Of a stretch of 64,000 nucleotides of DNA, positions 37,793 to 47,804 are shown in pieces (the stretch's first letter is position 1; every line of letters begins with the position of its first letter). Source of the DNA: Actinokineospora auranticolor (lineage in GTDB: Bacteria > Actinomycetota > Actinomycetes > Mycobacteriales > Pseudonocardiaceae). The stretch spans positions 62,001-126,000 of the forward strand of contig NZ_PTIX01000004.1 in the NCBI RefSeq assembly GCF_002934265.1, read 5' to 3'. Below the pieces are notes generated by a model. The model ran no database searches and was not told the origin of the DNA. It worked only from the letters and a program-made list of their open reading frames with translations. The translations under genes were made by a program, and so were the position numbers.

Positions 37793-39172
37793 ATGCTCCC
37801 GTCGCTCGCCGCGCCGATACCGCCGATCGCGGCCCACGGCCTCCTGGTGTTCCTGCTCCAGGTGGGGTTGTTGCTGCTGCTCGCCGTCGTGCTCGGCCGA
37901 CTCGCGACCCGCTTCGGCATGCCCGCGGTCGTGGGCGAGCTGTTCGTCGGGGTGGCGCTCGGCCCGTCGTTGCTGGCTTGGGCCGCCCCGGCGGTGCACG
38001 ACTGGCTGTTCCCGGCGGTACCGGAGCAGTACCACCTGCTCGACGCCGTGGGGCAGCTGGGAGTCCTGCTGCTGGTCGGCATCACCGGGATGCAGATGGA
38101 CCTGGGACTGGTCCGCAGGCGCGGCGCCACCGCGGCCGGGGTCAGCGCCGGCGGCCTGGTCGTCCCGCTCGGTCTGGGGATCGGCGCGGGCTACGCGCTG
38201 CCGGGGACGCTGATCCCGGAGGGCACCGACACCACGGTCTTCGCGCTGTTCCTCGGTGTGGCGCTGTGCGTCAGCGCCATCCCGGTGATCGCCAGGACCC
38301 TCATCGACATGAAGCTGCTGCACCGCAACATCGGCCAGCTCACCCTCACCGCGGGGGTGATCGACGACGTCTTCGGCTGGTTCATGCTGTCGGTCGTCAG
38401 CGCGATGGCGGTAAACGCGGTGTCCACCGGGACCGTGTTCACCTCCCTGGGGTACCTGGTCGCCATCGTCGCCTTCGCGGCCACCCTCGGCAGGCCGCTG
38501 GTCCGGGGCGCGCTGCGGGTCGCGGCCAAGGCCGACGGTCCCGGCCCGACCGTCGCCACCGCCGTGGTCCTGCTGGTCCTGGCGGGGGCGGGCACGCACG
38601 CCCTCGGCCTGGAGGCGATCTTCGGGGCCTTCGTCTGCGGCATCCTGATCGGTTCGGCGGGCCGGGTGGACCCCGCGAAGCTCGCGCCGCTGCGCACCGT
38701 CGTCCTGTCGGTGCTCGCCCCGCTGTTCTTCGCCACGGCCGGGCTGCGGATGGACCTCACCGCACTGGTCCGGCCGGAGGTGCTGCTCACCGGGTTGGCG
38801 GTGCTCGCCCTGGCGATCGCCGGGAAGTTCGCCGGCGCGTACGCGGGCGCGCGGCTCAGCGGCCTGAACCGGTGGGAGGGCTTGGCGCTGGGCGCCGGGC
38901 TGAACGTCCGCGGGGTCATCGGGATCGTGGTGGCCATGGTCGGCCTCCGGATCGGCATCCTCAGCGTGGAGGTCTACACGATCGTCATCCTGGTCGCGAT
39001 CGTCACCTCGCTGATGGCGCCGCCGATCCTGCGGTTCGCCATGGCCAGGGTGGAGCACACCGCCGAGGAGGAGGTCCGCGAGGCCCAGCACCAGGCCTGG
39101 ACCGGTCGGACCGAGGAAGTCCACTCAGGACGGACGGGGCCCGCGCGGCCGTTGGACGAACTGGACCGCTGA
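37793..39172 (+). CDS. Cation/proton antiporter of the CPA2 type
   Basis: 459-aa inner-membrane protein with about 12 hydrophobic helices, a KefB/Na+-H+ exchanger-type sequence (GRLATRFGMPAVVGELFVGVALGP near the N-terminus, VIDDVFGW with the acidic pair near residue 195, GLNVRGVIGI in the late helices). A comparable antiporter (orf7 in balhimycin, also in other glycopeptide clusters) sits near the Hpg genes; its role in self-protection or export is unproven. ATG 37793 is chosen for GGAGGGG at 37782-37788; the frame is open to 37697 but those Mets lack a ribosome-binding site. The charged C-terminal tail (about 40 aa) is cytoplasmic. It is separated from hmo by 117 bp. Confidence 0.88.
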   Translation: MLPSLAAPIPPIAAHGLLVFLLQVGLLLLLAVVLGRLATRFGMPAVVGELFVGVALGPSLLAWAAPAVHDWLFPAVPEQYHLLDAVGQLGVLLLVGITGMQMDLGLVRRRGATAAGVSAGGLVVPLGLGIGAGYALPGTLIPEGTDTTVFALFLGVALCVSAIPVIARTLIDMKLLHRNIGQLTLTAGVIDDVFGWFMLSVVSAMAVNAVSTGTVFTSLGYLVAIVAFAATLGRPLVRGALRVAAKADGPGPTVATAVVLLVLAGAGTHALGLEAIFGAFVCGILIGSAGRVDPAKLAPLRTVVLSVLAPLFFATAGLRMDLTALVRPEVLLTGLAVLALAIAGKFAGAYAGARLSGLNRWEGLALGAGLNVRGVIGIVVAMVGLRIGILSVEVYTIVILVAIVTSLMAPPILRFAMARVEHTAEEEVREAQHQAWTGRTEEVHSGRTGPARPLDELDR

Positions 39173-39291
39173 GAACGGCCGCGGCTACCTTCGCGAAGTC
39201 CGCCGGGAGCGGTGGGTGCGAGGTGGTGGCCGCGCCACGAGGCCGATCGGGTGCCCGCGAAGCAGATCAGAACTTAGGGGTGGGTTCGGCA

Positions 39292-40716
39292 ATGATTCCC
39301 TTGACGCGGCAGTACTCTGAGCCACCCGGCGCGGTCCGCGCCCGGGACGACCACCACCACGCGGACCGCGTCGCGCTGTCCGCCGCGACCACCGACGGCG
39401 TGCACATGCGCACCGCCGACGTCCGCGCGTGGATCGCCGAACGCCGCGCGGCCAACGTCTTCCACGTCGAGCGCATCCCCTTCGCGGACCTGGACCAGTG
39501 GGGGTTCGAGGGGGCGACCGGCAACATCGTGCACCGCAGCGGGCGGTTCTTCACCATCGAGGGCCTGCACGTGGTCGAGCACGACGGACCGCACGGCGAC
39601 GGCCCCTACCGCGAGTGGCAGCAGCCGGTCATCAAGCAGCCCGAGGTCGGCATCCTCGGCATCCTGGGCAAGGAGTTCGGCGGGGTCCTGCACTTCCTGA
39701 TGCAGGCCAAGATGGAGCCGGGCAACCCGAACCTGGTGCAGCTCTCGCCGACCGTGCAGGCCACCCGCAGCAACTACACCAAGGCGCACGGCGGCACCAA
39801 CGTCAAGCTCGTCGAGTACTTCGCCCCGCCCGACCCGGAACGGGTCATCGTCGACGTGCTCCAGGCGGAGCAGGGCTCGTGGTTCTTCCGCAAGACCAAC
39901 CGCAACATGGTCGTCGAGACGGTGGACGACGTGCCGCTGTGGGACGACTTCTGCTGGCTCACCCTCGGCCAGATCGCGCAGCTGATGCACGAGGACGAGA
40001 CGGTCAACATGAACGCCCGCAGTGTGCTGTCGTGCCTGCCCTACCACGACTCGGCTCCCGGGGCGCTGTTCACCGACGTGCAGCTGCTGTCCTGGTTCAC
40101 CAACGAGCGCGCGCGCCACGACGTGCGCGCCCAGCGCATCCCGCTCGCCGACGTGCGCGGCTGGAAGCAGGGCGTCGAGGCGATCGAGCACGAGGACGGC
40201 CGCTACTTCAAGGTCCTCGCGGTCGCGGTGAAGGGCGGCAACCGCGAGAAGATCAGCTGGACGCAGCCGCTGCTGGAGTCCGTCGGCCACGGGGTCGTCG
40301 CCTTCCTCGTGCGCGAGATCGACGGGGTGACCCACGTCCTGGTGCACGCCCGCGCCGACGGCGGGTTCGTCGACACGGTCGAGTTGGCACCCACCGTCCA
40401 GTGCACGCCGACCAACTACGCGCACCTGCCCCCGGAGGACCGCTTGCCCTTCCTCGACTTCGTCCTGGACGCCGCGCCGTCGCGGATCCGCTACGAGGCG
40501 GTCCACTCCGAGGAGGGTGGTCGCTTCCTCAACGTCCGGGCGCGGTACCTCGCGGTCGACGCGGACGAGGTCACCGACCCGCCGCCCGGCTACGCGTGGG
40601 TCACCCCGGCCCAGCTCACCGCGCTCACCCGGCACGGGCACTACCTCAACGTCGAGGCCCGCACGCTGCTCGCCTGCATCAACGCCGCCGCGGCGCAGCC
40701 CCGTGGGGGTGCCTGA
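39292..40716 (+). CDS. evaA: dTDP-4-keto-6-deoxyglucose 2,3-dehydratase
   Basis: 474-aa NDP-hexose 2,3-dehydratase. The protein is an internal duplication: WEQ/WQQP-VIKQPEVGILGIL and SPTVQATRSNYT in the first half, WTQPLLE--GVVAFLVRE and APTVQCTPTNY in the second, typical of the family (EvaA, TylX3). It removes the C2 hydroxyl, the committed step to 2-deoxysugars such as vancosamine, ristosamine or acosamine. ATG 39292 is preceded by TTAGGGGTGGG about 8 bases upstream; the frame is open far upstream only as a shadow of other genes. It heads a five-gene sugar block after a 119-bp spacer, which should carry a promoter. Confidence 0.93.
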   Translation: MIPLTRQYSEPPGAVRARDDHHHADRVALSAATTDGVHMRTADVRAWIAERRAANVFHVERIPFADLDQWGFEGATGNIVHRSGRFFTIEGLHVVEHDGPHGDGPYREWQQPVIKQPEVGILGILGKEFGGVLHFLMQAKMEPGNPNLVQLSPTVQATRSNYTKAHGGTNVKLVEYFAPPDPERVIVDVLQAEQGSWFFRKTNRNMVVETVDDVPLWDDFCWLTLGQIAQLMHEDETVNMNARSVLSCLPYHDSAPGALFTDVQLLSWFTNERARHDVRAQRIPLADVRGWKQGVEAIEHEDGRYFKVLAVAVKGGNREKISWTQPLLESVGHGVVAFLVREIDGVTHVLVHARADGGFVDTVELAPTVQCTPTNYAHLPPEDRLPFLDFVLDAAPSRIRYEAVHSEEGGRFLNVRARYLAVDADEVTDPPPGYAWVTPAQLTALTRHGHYLNVEARTLLACINAAAAQPRGGA

Positions 40717-40717
40717 G

Positions 40718-41695
40718 ATGGCACTGGTCACCGTCCTCGGTGCGTCCGGCTTCGTAGGCGCCGCGGTCACTCGGGCTCTGGCGCGGCAGCCGATCCGGCT
40801 GCGCGCGGTGGCGCGCAGGCCGTTCACCCCCGCGCGCGGCCTGGCCGAGACGACCGTCGTCACGGCCGACCTCACCGACCGCGCCGCGCTCGCCGACGCC
40901 GTCGCGGGCTCGGACGCGGTCGTGTACCTGCTGCTGGCCGAGGGCGGGTGGCGCGCGGCCGAGACCCCGGGGGCCGAGCGCGTCAACGTCGGCGTGATGC
41001 GGGACCTCGTCGACGTCCTCGGCGCCCACGGCGGGACGCCACCGGTGGTGGTGTACTGCGGCACCGTCTCGCAGGTCGGCCTGCCCCCTCGCGAACCGAT
41101 CGACGGCAGCGAGCCCGACGACCCGGTGACCCCCTACGACCGGCAGAAGCTGGTGGCGGAGCAGGTGCTGAAGGCGGCCACGGCCGACGGCCGCGTGCGC
41201 GGCATCAGCCTGCGGGTGTCCACGGTCTTCGGCGAGGCCGCGGCGGGCAGCGTGAGCCACGACCGCGGTGTCGTCACCGCCATGGCCCGCCGCGCGCTGG
41301 CGGGCGAGCCGCTCACCATCTGGGGGGACGGCACCGTCCGCCGCGACCTCGTCCACGTCGCGGACATCGCGTCGGCGGTCACGGCGGCGCTGGCCACGCC
41401 GGACCCCCTGGTGGGCGGGCACTGGCTGCTCGGCGCCGACCGCAGCTGCGAGCTGGGCGAGATCTTCGGGCTCGTCGCCCGCGAGATGTCCGACCACACC
41501 GGCAGGCCGCCGGTGGCGGTGACCTGCGTGCCACCGCCGCCGCACGCGGCCGCGACGGACTCCCGGAGCATCACCATCGACTCCGGCGCGTTCCGGGAGA
41601 TCACCGGGTGGCGCCCGGAGATCCCGCTGTCCGAGGGGATCCGGCGCACGGTCGCCGCTTTGACGACACCAATTCACGGAGGGGTACGCACATGA
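40718..41695 (+). CDS. evaE: dTDP-4-ketohexose reductase, EvaE-like
   Basis: 325-aa NAD(P)-dependent reductase of the extended SDR type, with the Rossmann motif [10 protein letters not shown] at the N-terminus and the active-site YDRQK (residues about 139-143). In the chloroeremomycin pathway EvaE performs the final C4-ketoreduction, which sets axial or equatorial C4 hydroxyl. It starts one base after the evaA stop and overlaps the aminotransferase start by 4 bases. Because it decides the C4 configuration, it separates possible products (acosamine versus ristosamine or daunosamine type), but this cannot be read from sequence. Confidence 0.87.
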   Translation: MALVTVLGASGFVGAAVTRALARQPIRLRAVARRPFTPARGLAETTVVTADLTDRAALADAVAGSDAVVYLLLAEGGWRAAETPGAERVNVGVMRDLVDVLGAHGGTPPVVVYCGTVSQVGLPPREPIDGSEPDDPVTPYDRQKLVAEQVLKAATADGRVRGISLRVSTVFGEAAAGSVSHDRGVVTAMARRALAGEPLTIWGDGTVRRDLVHVADIASAVTAALATPDPLVGGHWLLGADRSCELGEIFGLVAREMSDHTGRPPVAVTCVPPPPHAAATDSRSITIDSGAFREITGWRPEIPLSEGIRRTVAALTTPIHGGVRT

Positions 41696-42801
41696 CCACG
41701 CGGGTTTGGGATTACCTGGCCGAATACCAGGCGGAGCGGCTCGACCTGCTGGACGCGGTCGAGACGGTCTTCAACTCCGGGCAGCTCGTGCTCGGCGCGA
41801 GCGTGCGCGGCTTCGAGGAGGAGTTCGCCGCGTACCACGGCGTCGGGCACTGCGTCAGCGTCGACAACGGGACGAACGCGATCAAGCTCGGCCTGCAGGC
41901 GCTCGGCGTCGGCCCGGGCGACGAGGTGATCACGGTGTCCAACACCGCCGCCCCGACCGTGCTCGCCATCGACGGCACCGGCGCCACCCCGGTCTTCGTC
42001 GACATCCGCGAGGACGACTTCCTCATGGACACGAGCCAGGTCGCCGCCGCGATCACCGAGCGCACCAAGTGCCTGCTGCCCGTGCACCTCTACGGGCAGT
42101 GCGTGGACCTGGCCCCGCTGAGGGAACTCGCCACCAAGCACGGCCTGTCCCTTTTGGAGGACTGCGCGCAGGCGCACGGCGCGCGGCAGAACGGCGTGGT
42201 CGCGGGTTCGACCGGTGACGCGGCCGCGTTCTCCTTCTACCCCACCAAGGTGCTCGGCGCGTACGGTGACGGCGGCGCCACCATCACCTCCGACGACGCG
42301 GTGGAGAAGAAGCTGCGGCGGCTGCGGTACTACGGCATGGACACCACGTACTACACGCTGGAGACCCCCGCCCACAACAGCCGCCTCGACGAGGTGCAGG
42401 CCGAGATCCTGCGCCGCAAGCTCAAGCGGCTCGACGCCTACACGGCGGGCCGCCGGGCCGTCGCCCAGCGCTACGTCGACGGCCTCGGCGACACCGACCT
42501 GCTGCTGCCGAAGACCGTGCCCGGCAACGAGCACGTGTACTACGTGTACGTGGTGCGCCACCCCCGGCGCGACGACATCATCGAGCGCCTCAAGGCCTAC
42601 GACATCCACCTCAACATCAGCTACCCGTGGCCCGTGCACACCATGACCGGGTTCGCGCACCTCAACTACGCCACCGGTTCCCTGCCGGTCACCGAGAAGT
42701 TGGCCGGGGAGATCTTCTCGCTGCCGATGTACCCCGCGCTCTCCACCGACCTGCAGGACAAGGTCATCCACGCGGTCCGCGAAGTGCTGTCCACCCTCTG
42801 A
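41692..42801 (+). CDS. evaB: dTDP-3-keto sugar aminotransferase, EvaB-like
   Basis: 369-aa DegT/DnrJ/EryC1-type PLP aminotransferase that installs the C3 amino group of the 2,3,6-trideoxysugar. Visible: [29 protein letters not shown], and the PLP lysine in [15 protein letters not shown] (near residue 183). ATG 41692 overlaps the evaE stop (ATGA) and has GGAGGGG at 41678-41684. A small hairpin follows its stop. In chloroeremomycin the matching step is followed by C-methylation by EvaC, but no methyltransferase gene lies in this block. Confidence 0.92.
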   Translation: MTTRVWDYLAEYQAERLDLLDAVETVFNSGQLVLGASVRGFEEEFAAYHGVGHCVSVDNGTNAIKLGLQALGVGPGDEVITVSNTAAPTVLAIDGTGATPVFVDIREDDFLMDTSQVAAAITERTKCLLPVHLYGQCVDLAPLRELATKHGLSLLEDCAQAHGARQNGVVAGSTGDAAAFSFYPTKVLGAYGDGGATITSDDAVEKKLRRLRYYGMDTTYYTLETPAHNSRLDEVQAEILRRKLKRLDAYTAGRRAVAQRYVDGLGDTDLLLPKTVPGNEHVYYVYVVRHPRRDDIIERLKAYDIHLNISYPWPVHTMTGFAHLNYATGSLPVTEKLAGEIFSLPMYPALSTDLQDKVIHAVREVLSTL

Positions 42802-42810
42802 CAACCGGTC

Positions 42811-42831
42811 CCCGGCGGTCCGACCGCCGGG
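42811..42831. terminator. Short hairpin between evaB and evaD
   Basis: CCCGGCGG (42811-42818) pairs with CCGCCGGG (42824-42831) around a 5-nt loop, 9 bp after the evaB stop. It could be a weak terminator or a processing site within the sugar operon. Confidence 0.4.
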
Positions 42832-42871
42832 TGGCCCGACCCCGCAGAACACTCCAATCACAGGAGCCGCT

Positions 42872-43489
42872 GTGCAAGCACGAAAACTGGCTGTCGATGG
42901 CGCGATCGAGTTCACCCCCCGCGTCTTCCCCGACGACCGGGGCCTGTTCATCTCGCCGTTCCAGGAAGAGGCCTTCATCGAGGCCCACGGCGGCCCGCTG
43001 TTCCCCGTGGCGCAGACGAACCACAGCCTGTCCAAGCGCGGCGTGGTGCGGGGCGTCCACTACACCGTGACACCGCCGGGCGTGGCCAAGTACGTCTACT
43101 GCGCCCGCGGTTCGGCGCTCGACATCGTGGTCGACATCCGGGTCGGGTCGCCCACGTTCGGCGAGTGGGACGCGGTGCTGATGGACCAGCGCGACCACCG
43201 GGCGATGTACTTCCCCGTCGGCGTCGGCCACGCGTTCGTCGCGCTGGAGGACGACACCGTCATGTCGTACATGCTCTCCGGCGGCTACGTCGCGCAGGAC
43301 GAGCTGGCCCTGCACGCCCTGGACCCGGCGCTGGGCCTGCCGATCGACCCGGGTGTCGAGCCGATCCTGTCCGACCGGGACCAGGTCGCCATCACCTTCG
43401 CCGAGGCGCGGCGGCAGGGCCTGCTGCCGGACTACGCCACCAGCCGGGAGATCGAGCGGCGGCTGTCCGGGACCCCGGTCTCCGCCTGA
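42872..43489 (+). CDS. evaD: dTDP-4-keto-hexose 5-epimerase (RmlC-like), EvaD
   Basis: 205-aa cupin-fold epimerase of the RmlC family, the same length as chloroeremomycin EvaD and nearly identical at both ends (MQARKLAVDGAIEFTPRVF at the start, SREIERRLSGTPVSA at the end). It epimerises C5 to give the L-series sugar. The catalytic His of the family is in RGVHYTVTPPG and the Tyr region is YVYCARG. The start is GTG 42872, preceded by ACAGGAG with an 8-base gap. Its presence shows the amino sugar is L-configured. Confidence 0.95.
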   Translation: MQARKLAVDGAIEFTPRVFPDDRGLFISPFQEEAFIEAHGGPLFPVAQTNHSLSKRGVVRGVHYTVTPPGVAKYVYCARGSALDIVVDIRVGSPTFGEWDAVLMDQRDHRAMYFPVGVGHAFVALEDDTVMSYMLSGGYVAQDELALHALDPALGLPIDPGVEPILSDRDQVAITFAEARRQGLLPDYATSREIERRLSGTPVSA

Positions 43490-43512
43490 CGTCGCGAAGG
43501 AGCGCGTTCGCC

Positions 43513-44577
43513 ATGAAGGCCCTGGTGCTCGCGGGCGGGTCGGGGACCCGCCTGCGCCCGTTGAGCTATTCGACCCCCAAGCAGCTCGTGCCCATCGCCA
43601 ACCGGCCGGTGCTGGAGCACGTGCTGGCGAACCTGCGGGCGCTCGGCATCACCGAGGTCGGCGTGGTGGTCGACGCCGCGTCGACCCGGATCCAGGAGGC
43701 GCTCGGCGACGGGTCCCGGCTGGGCCTGCGCGTCACCGCCATCCCCCAGGTCAGCCCGCTGGGCCTGGCGCACTGCGTGGCGATCTCCCGGGCGTTCCTC
43801 GGCGACGACGACTTCGTCATGTACCTGGGTGACAACGTGCTCCCGGACGGGATCGGCGGGCACGCCGAGCGCTTCGCCGCGACCCGCCCGGACGCGCAGG
43901 TGGTGGTGCGCAAGGTCGCCGACCCGCGCGCGTTCGGCGTGGCCGAGTTCCGGCCGGACGGGACGCTGGAGCGGTTGGTGGAGAAGCCTGCGCGGCCGCG
44001 CAGCGACCTCGCGCTGATCGGCGTCTACTTCTTCACCGCGGCGGTCCACCGCGCGGTCGCGGCCATCGAGCCCAGCGCGCGCGGCGAGCTGGAGATCACC
44101 GACGCCATCCAGTGGCTGATCGACCACGGCGGCGCGGTGGACGCCGTCGAGCACACCGGTTACTGGCGCGACGTCGGCCAGGTCGAGGACGTCCTCGAGT
44201 GCAACCGGCGGTTGCTCGAAGACCTCGTTCCCGCTGTACACGGCCACATCGACTCCGCCACCGAGCTGCGCGGCCCGGTGGTCATCGAGGCCGGCGCCCG
44301 GGTCGTGCGCACCAGGATCGAGGGTCCGGCGCTGATCGGTGCCGGGACCGTGGTCGAGGACTGCCACATCGGCCCGGGCACGTCGATCGGCCGTGGTTGC
44401 GCGGTGCGCGGTTCCCGGGTGCGCGACTCGGTCGTCATGGACGACGTGTCCATCGCCGGGCCGACCGACCTGCGGGACTCGGTCATCGGCCACGGCGCGA
44501 CCATCTCGCTACCGCCGAGCGCGGGCCCGTGCAGCCTGGTCGTCGGCGCCGCGACGCGGATCGAACCCGCGGCGTGA
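43513..44577 (+). CDS. rmlA: Glucose-1-phosphate thymidylyltransferase, long type
   Basis: 354-aa nucleotidyltransferase making dTDP-glucose, entry to the deoxysugar pathway. The N-terminal motif LAGGSGTRLRPLSYSTPKQL and YLGDN are diagnostic; VEKP gives the sugar-binding lysine. It is about 60 aa longer than RmlA of primary metabolism: residues about 240-354 form a left-handed beta-helix-type region (repeats such as GPVVIEAGARV, GPALIGAGTVV, GPGTSIGRGC), as in StrD-type enzymes of antibiotic clusters. AAGGAG stands about 10 bases before the ATG. The next pathway enzyme, dTDP-glucose 4,6-dehydratase, is not in the window. Confidence 0.93.
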   Translation: MKALVLAGGSGTRLRPLSYSTPKQLVPIANRPVLEHVLANLRALGITEVGVVVDAASTRIQEALGDGSRLGLRVTAIPQVSPLGLAHCVAISRAFLGDDDFVMYLGDNVLPDGIGGHAERFAATRPDAQVVVRKVADPRAFGVAEFRPDGTLERLVEKPARPRSDLALIGVYFFTAAVHRAVAAIEPSARGELEITDAIQWLIDHGGAVDAVEHTGYWRDVGQVEDVLECNRRLLEDLVPAVHGHIDSATELRGPVVIEAGARVVRTRIEGPALIGAGTVVEDCHIGPGTSIGRGCAVRGSRVRDSVVMDDVSIAGPTDLRDSVIGHGATISLPPSAGPCSLVVGAATRIEPAA

Positions 44578-44624
44578 GCCGAGAAGTCCACTGTGTCCAC
44601 AACCATCCACGAGAGGTGAGGGCG

Positions 44625-44693
44625 ATGACCGCTTCGCAAGTCAGGCTGCTCCTGCGCGGCAAGCACCGGAGCTGGGGGTGGATGTACCGATGA
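44625..44693 (+). CDS. 22-codon leader ORF coupled to dpgA (candidate)
   Basis: A 22-aa ORF beginning MTASQVRLLL and ending HRSWGWMYR. It has its own ribosome-binding sequence (GAGAGGTGAGGG, 44611-44622) just before ATG 44625, and its TGA overlaps the dpgA ATG (ATGA at 44690-44693), so dpgA translation would follow from it. The basic centre and aromatic, Arg-rich end are unlike a random spacer. A role as an attenuation or stalling leader is inference. A caution: the SWGW codons also provide the G-rich sequence that could act as the dpgA Shine-Dalgarno, so their composition may be explained by that alone. Confidence 0.5.
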   Translation: MTASQVRLLLRGKHRSWGWMYR

Positions 44694-45783
44694 CGGCGAT
44701 CGCCACACCAGCGGCGGACCTTTCCATCCACAGCGGACTGACGGAGATCACCCGTGTCGCGGGCGTGGGGACCGCGGTCTCCGAAACGCCCTACTCGCAA
44801 ACCGAACTCCTCGACGTGCTCGGGGTGGAGGACCCCCGGATCCGCTCGGTTTTCCTCAACAGCGCCATCGACCGGCGGTTCCTCACCCTCCCGCCGGTCG
44901 GCCCCGACGGGCGGCGCGGGTCGGAACCGCAGGGCGACCTGCTCGACAAGCACAAGAAGATGGCCGTCGACATGGGGTGCCGCGCGCTGGAGGCCTGCCT
45001 GAAGTCGGCGGGTGCGTCGCTGTCGGACCTGCGCCACCTGTGCTGCGTCACCTCCACCGGCTTCCTGACCCCCGGGCTGAGCGCGCTCGTCATCCGCGAA
45101 ATGGGCATCGACCCGCACTGCAGCCGCTCGGACATCGTCGGCATGGGGTGCAACGCGGGCCTGAACGCGCTCAACGTGGTGGCGGGCTGGTCCGCCGCGC
45201 ACCCCGGTGAACTCGGCGTCGTGCTGTGCAGCGAGGCGTGCTCCGCCGCGTACACCCTCGACGGCACCATGCGCACCGCCGTGGTGAACAGCCTCTTCGG
45301 CGACGGCTCCGCCGCCGTCGCGCTGGTCTCCGGTGACGGCCGGGTGCCCGGTCCCCGGGTGCTGAAGTTCGCGAGCTACATCATCACCGACGCGCTCGAC
45401 GCGATGCGCTACGACTGGGACCGCGACCAGGACCGGTTCAGCTTCTTCCTCGACCCGCAGATCCCGTACGTCGTCGGCGCGCACGCCGAGGTCGTCGCCG
45501 ACCGGCTGCTCTCCGGCACCGGCCTGCGCCGCAGCGACATCGGGCACTGGGTCGTGCACTCGGGCGGCAAGAAGGTCGTCGACGCCGTCGTCGTGAACCT
45601 CGGCCTGAGCCGCTACGACGTCCGCCACACCACGGGTGTGCTGCGCGACTACGGCAACCTCTCCAGCGGCTCCTTCCTCTTCTCCTACGAGCGCCTCGCC
45701 GAGGAGGGCGTCGCCCGCCCCGGCGACTACGGCGTGCTCATGACCATGGGGCCCGGCTCCACGATCGAAATGGCGCTGATCCA

Positions 45784-45790
<7 letters not shown>
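44690..45790 (+). CDS. dpgA: Type III polyketide synthase for dihydroxyphenylacetyl-CoA
   Basis: 366-aa chalcone-synthase-like enzyme. DpgA condenses malonyl-CoA units to the 3,5-dihydroxyphenylacetyl-CoA skeleton, first step to Dpg for module 7. The catalytic Cys is in VGMGCNAGLNAL (near residue 160), the His in VVHSGGKKVVDAV and the Asn in RDYGNLSSGSFLF. The end, MTMGPGSTIEMALIQW, is typical. ATG 44690 is chosen for family length and coupling to the small ORF upstream. The stop overlaps the dpgB start by 7 bases. Confidence 0.95.
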
Positions 45791-47732
<1,942 letters not shown>

Positions 47733-47804
47733 GCCGTGGTCTGCCAGCCGGGGACATCCTGGCGGCAGACCGTTTTCCGTTGGGTTCGCGCGATATCGTC
47801 TGGT

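Noticed and set aside
39180..39291. StrR/Bbr-type binding site before evaA
   Set aside because: I looked for GTCCAA-N17-TTGGAC here and in the other cluster spacers and found no convincing pair; only the short palindrome TTCGCGAA is present.
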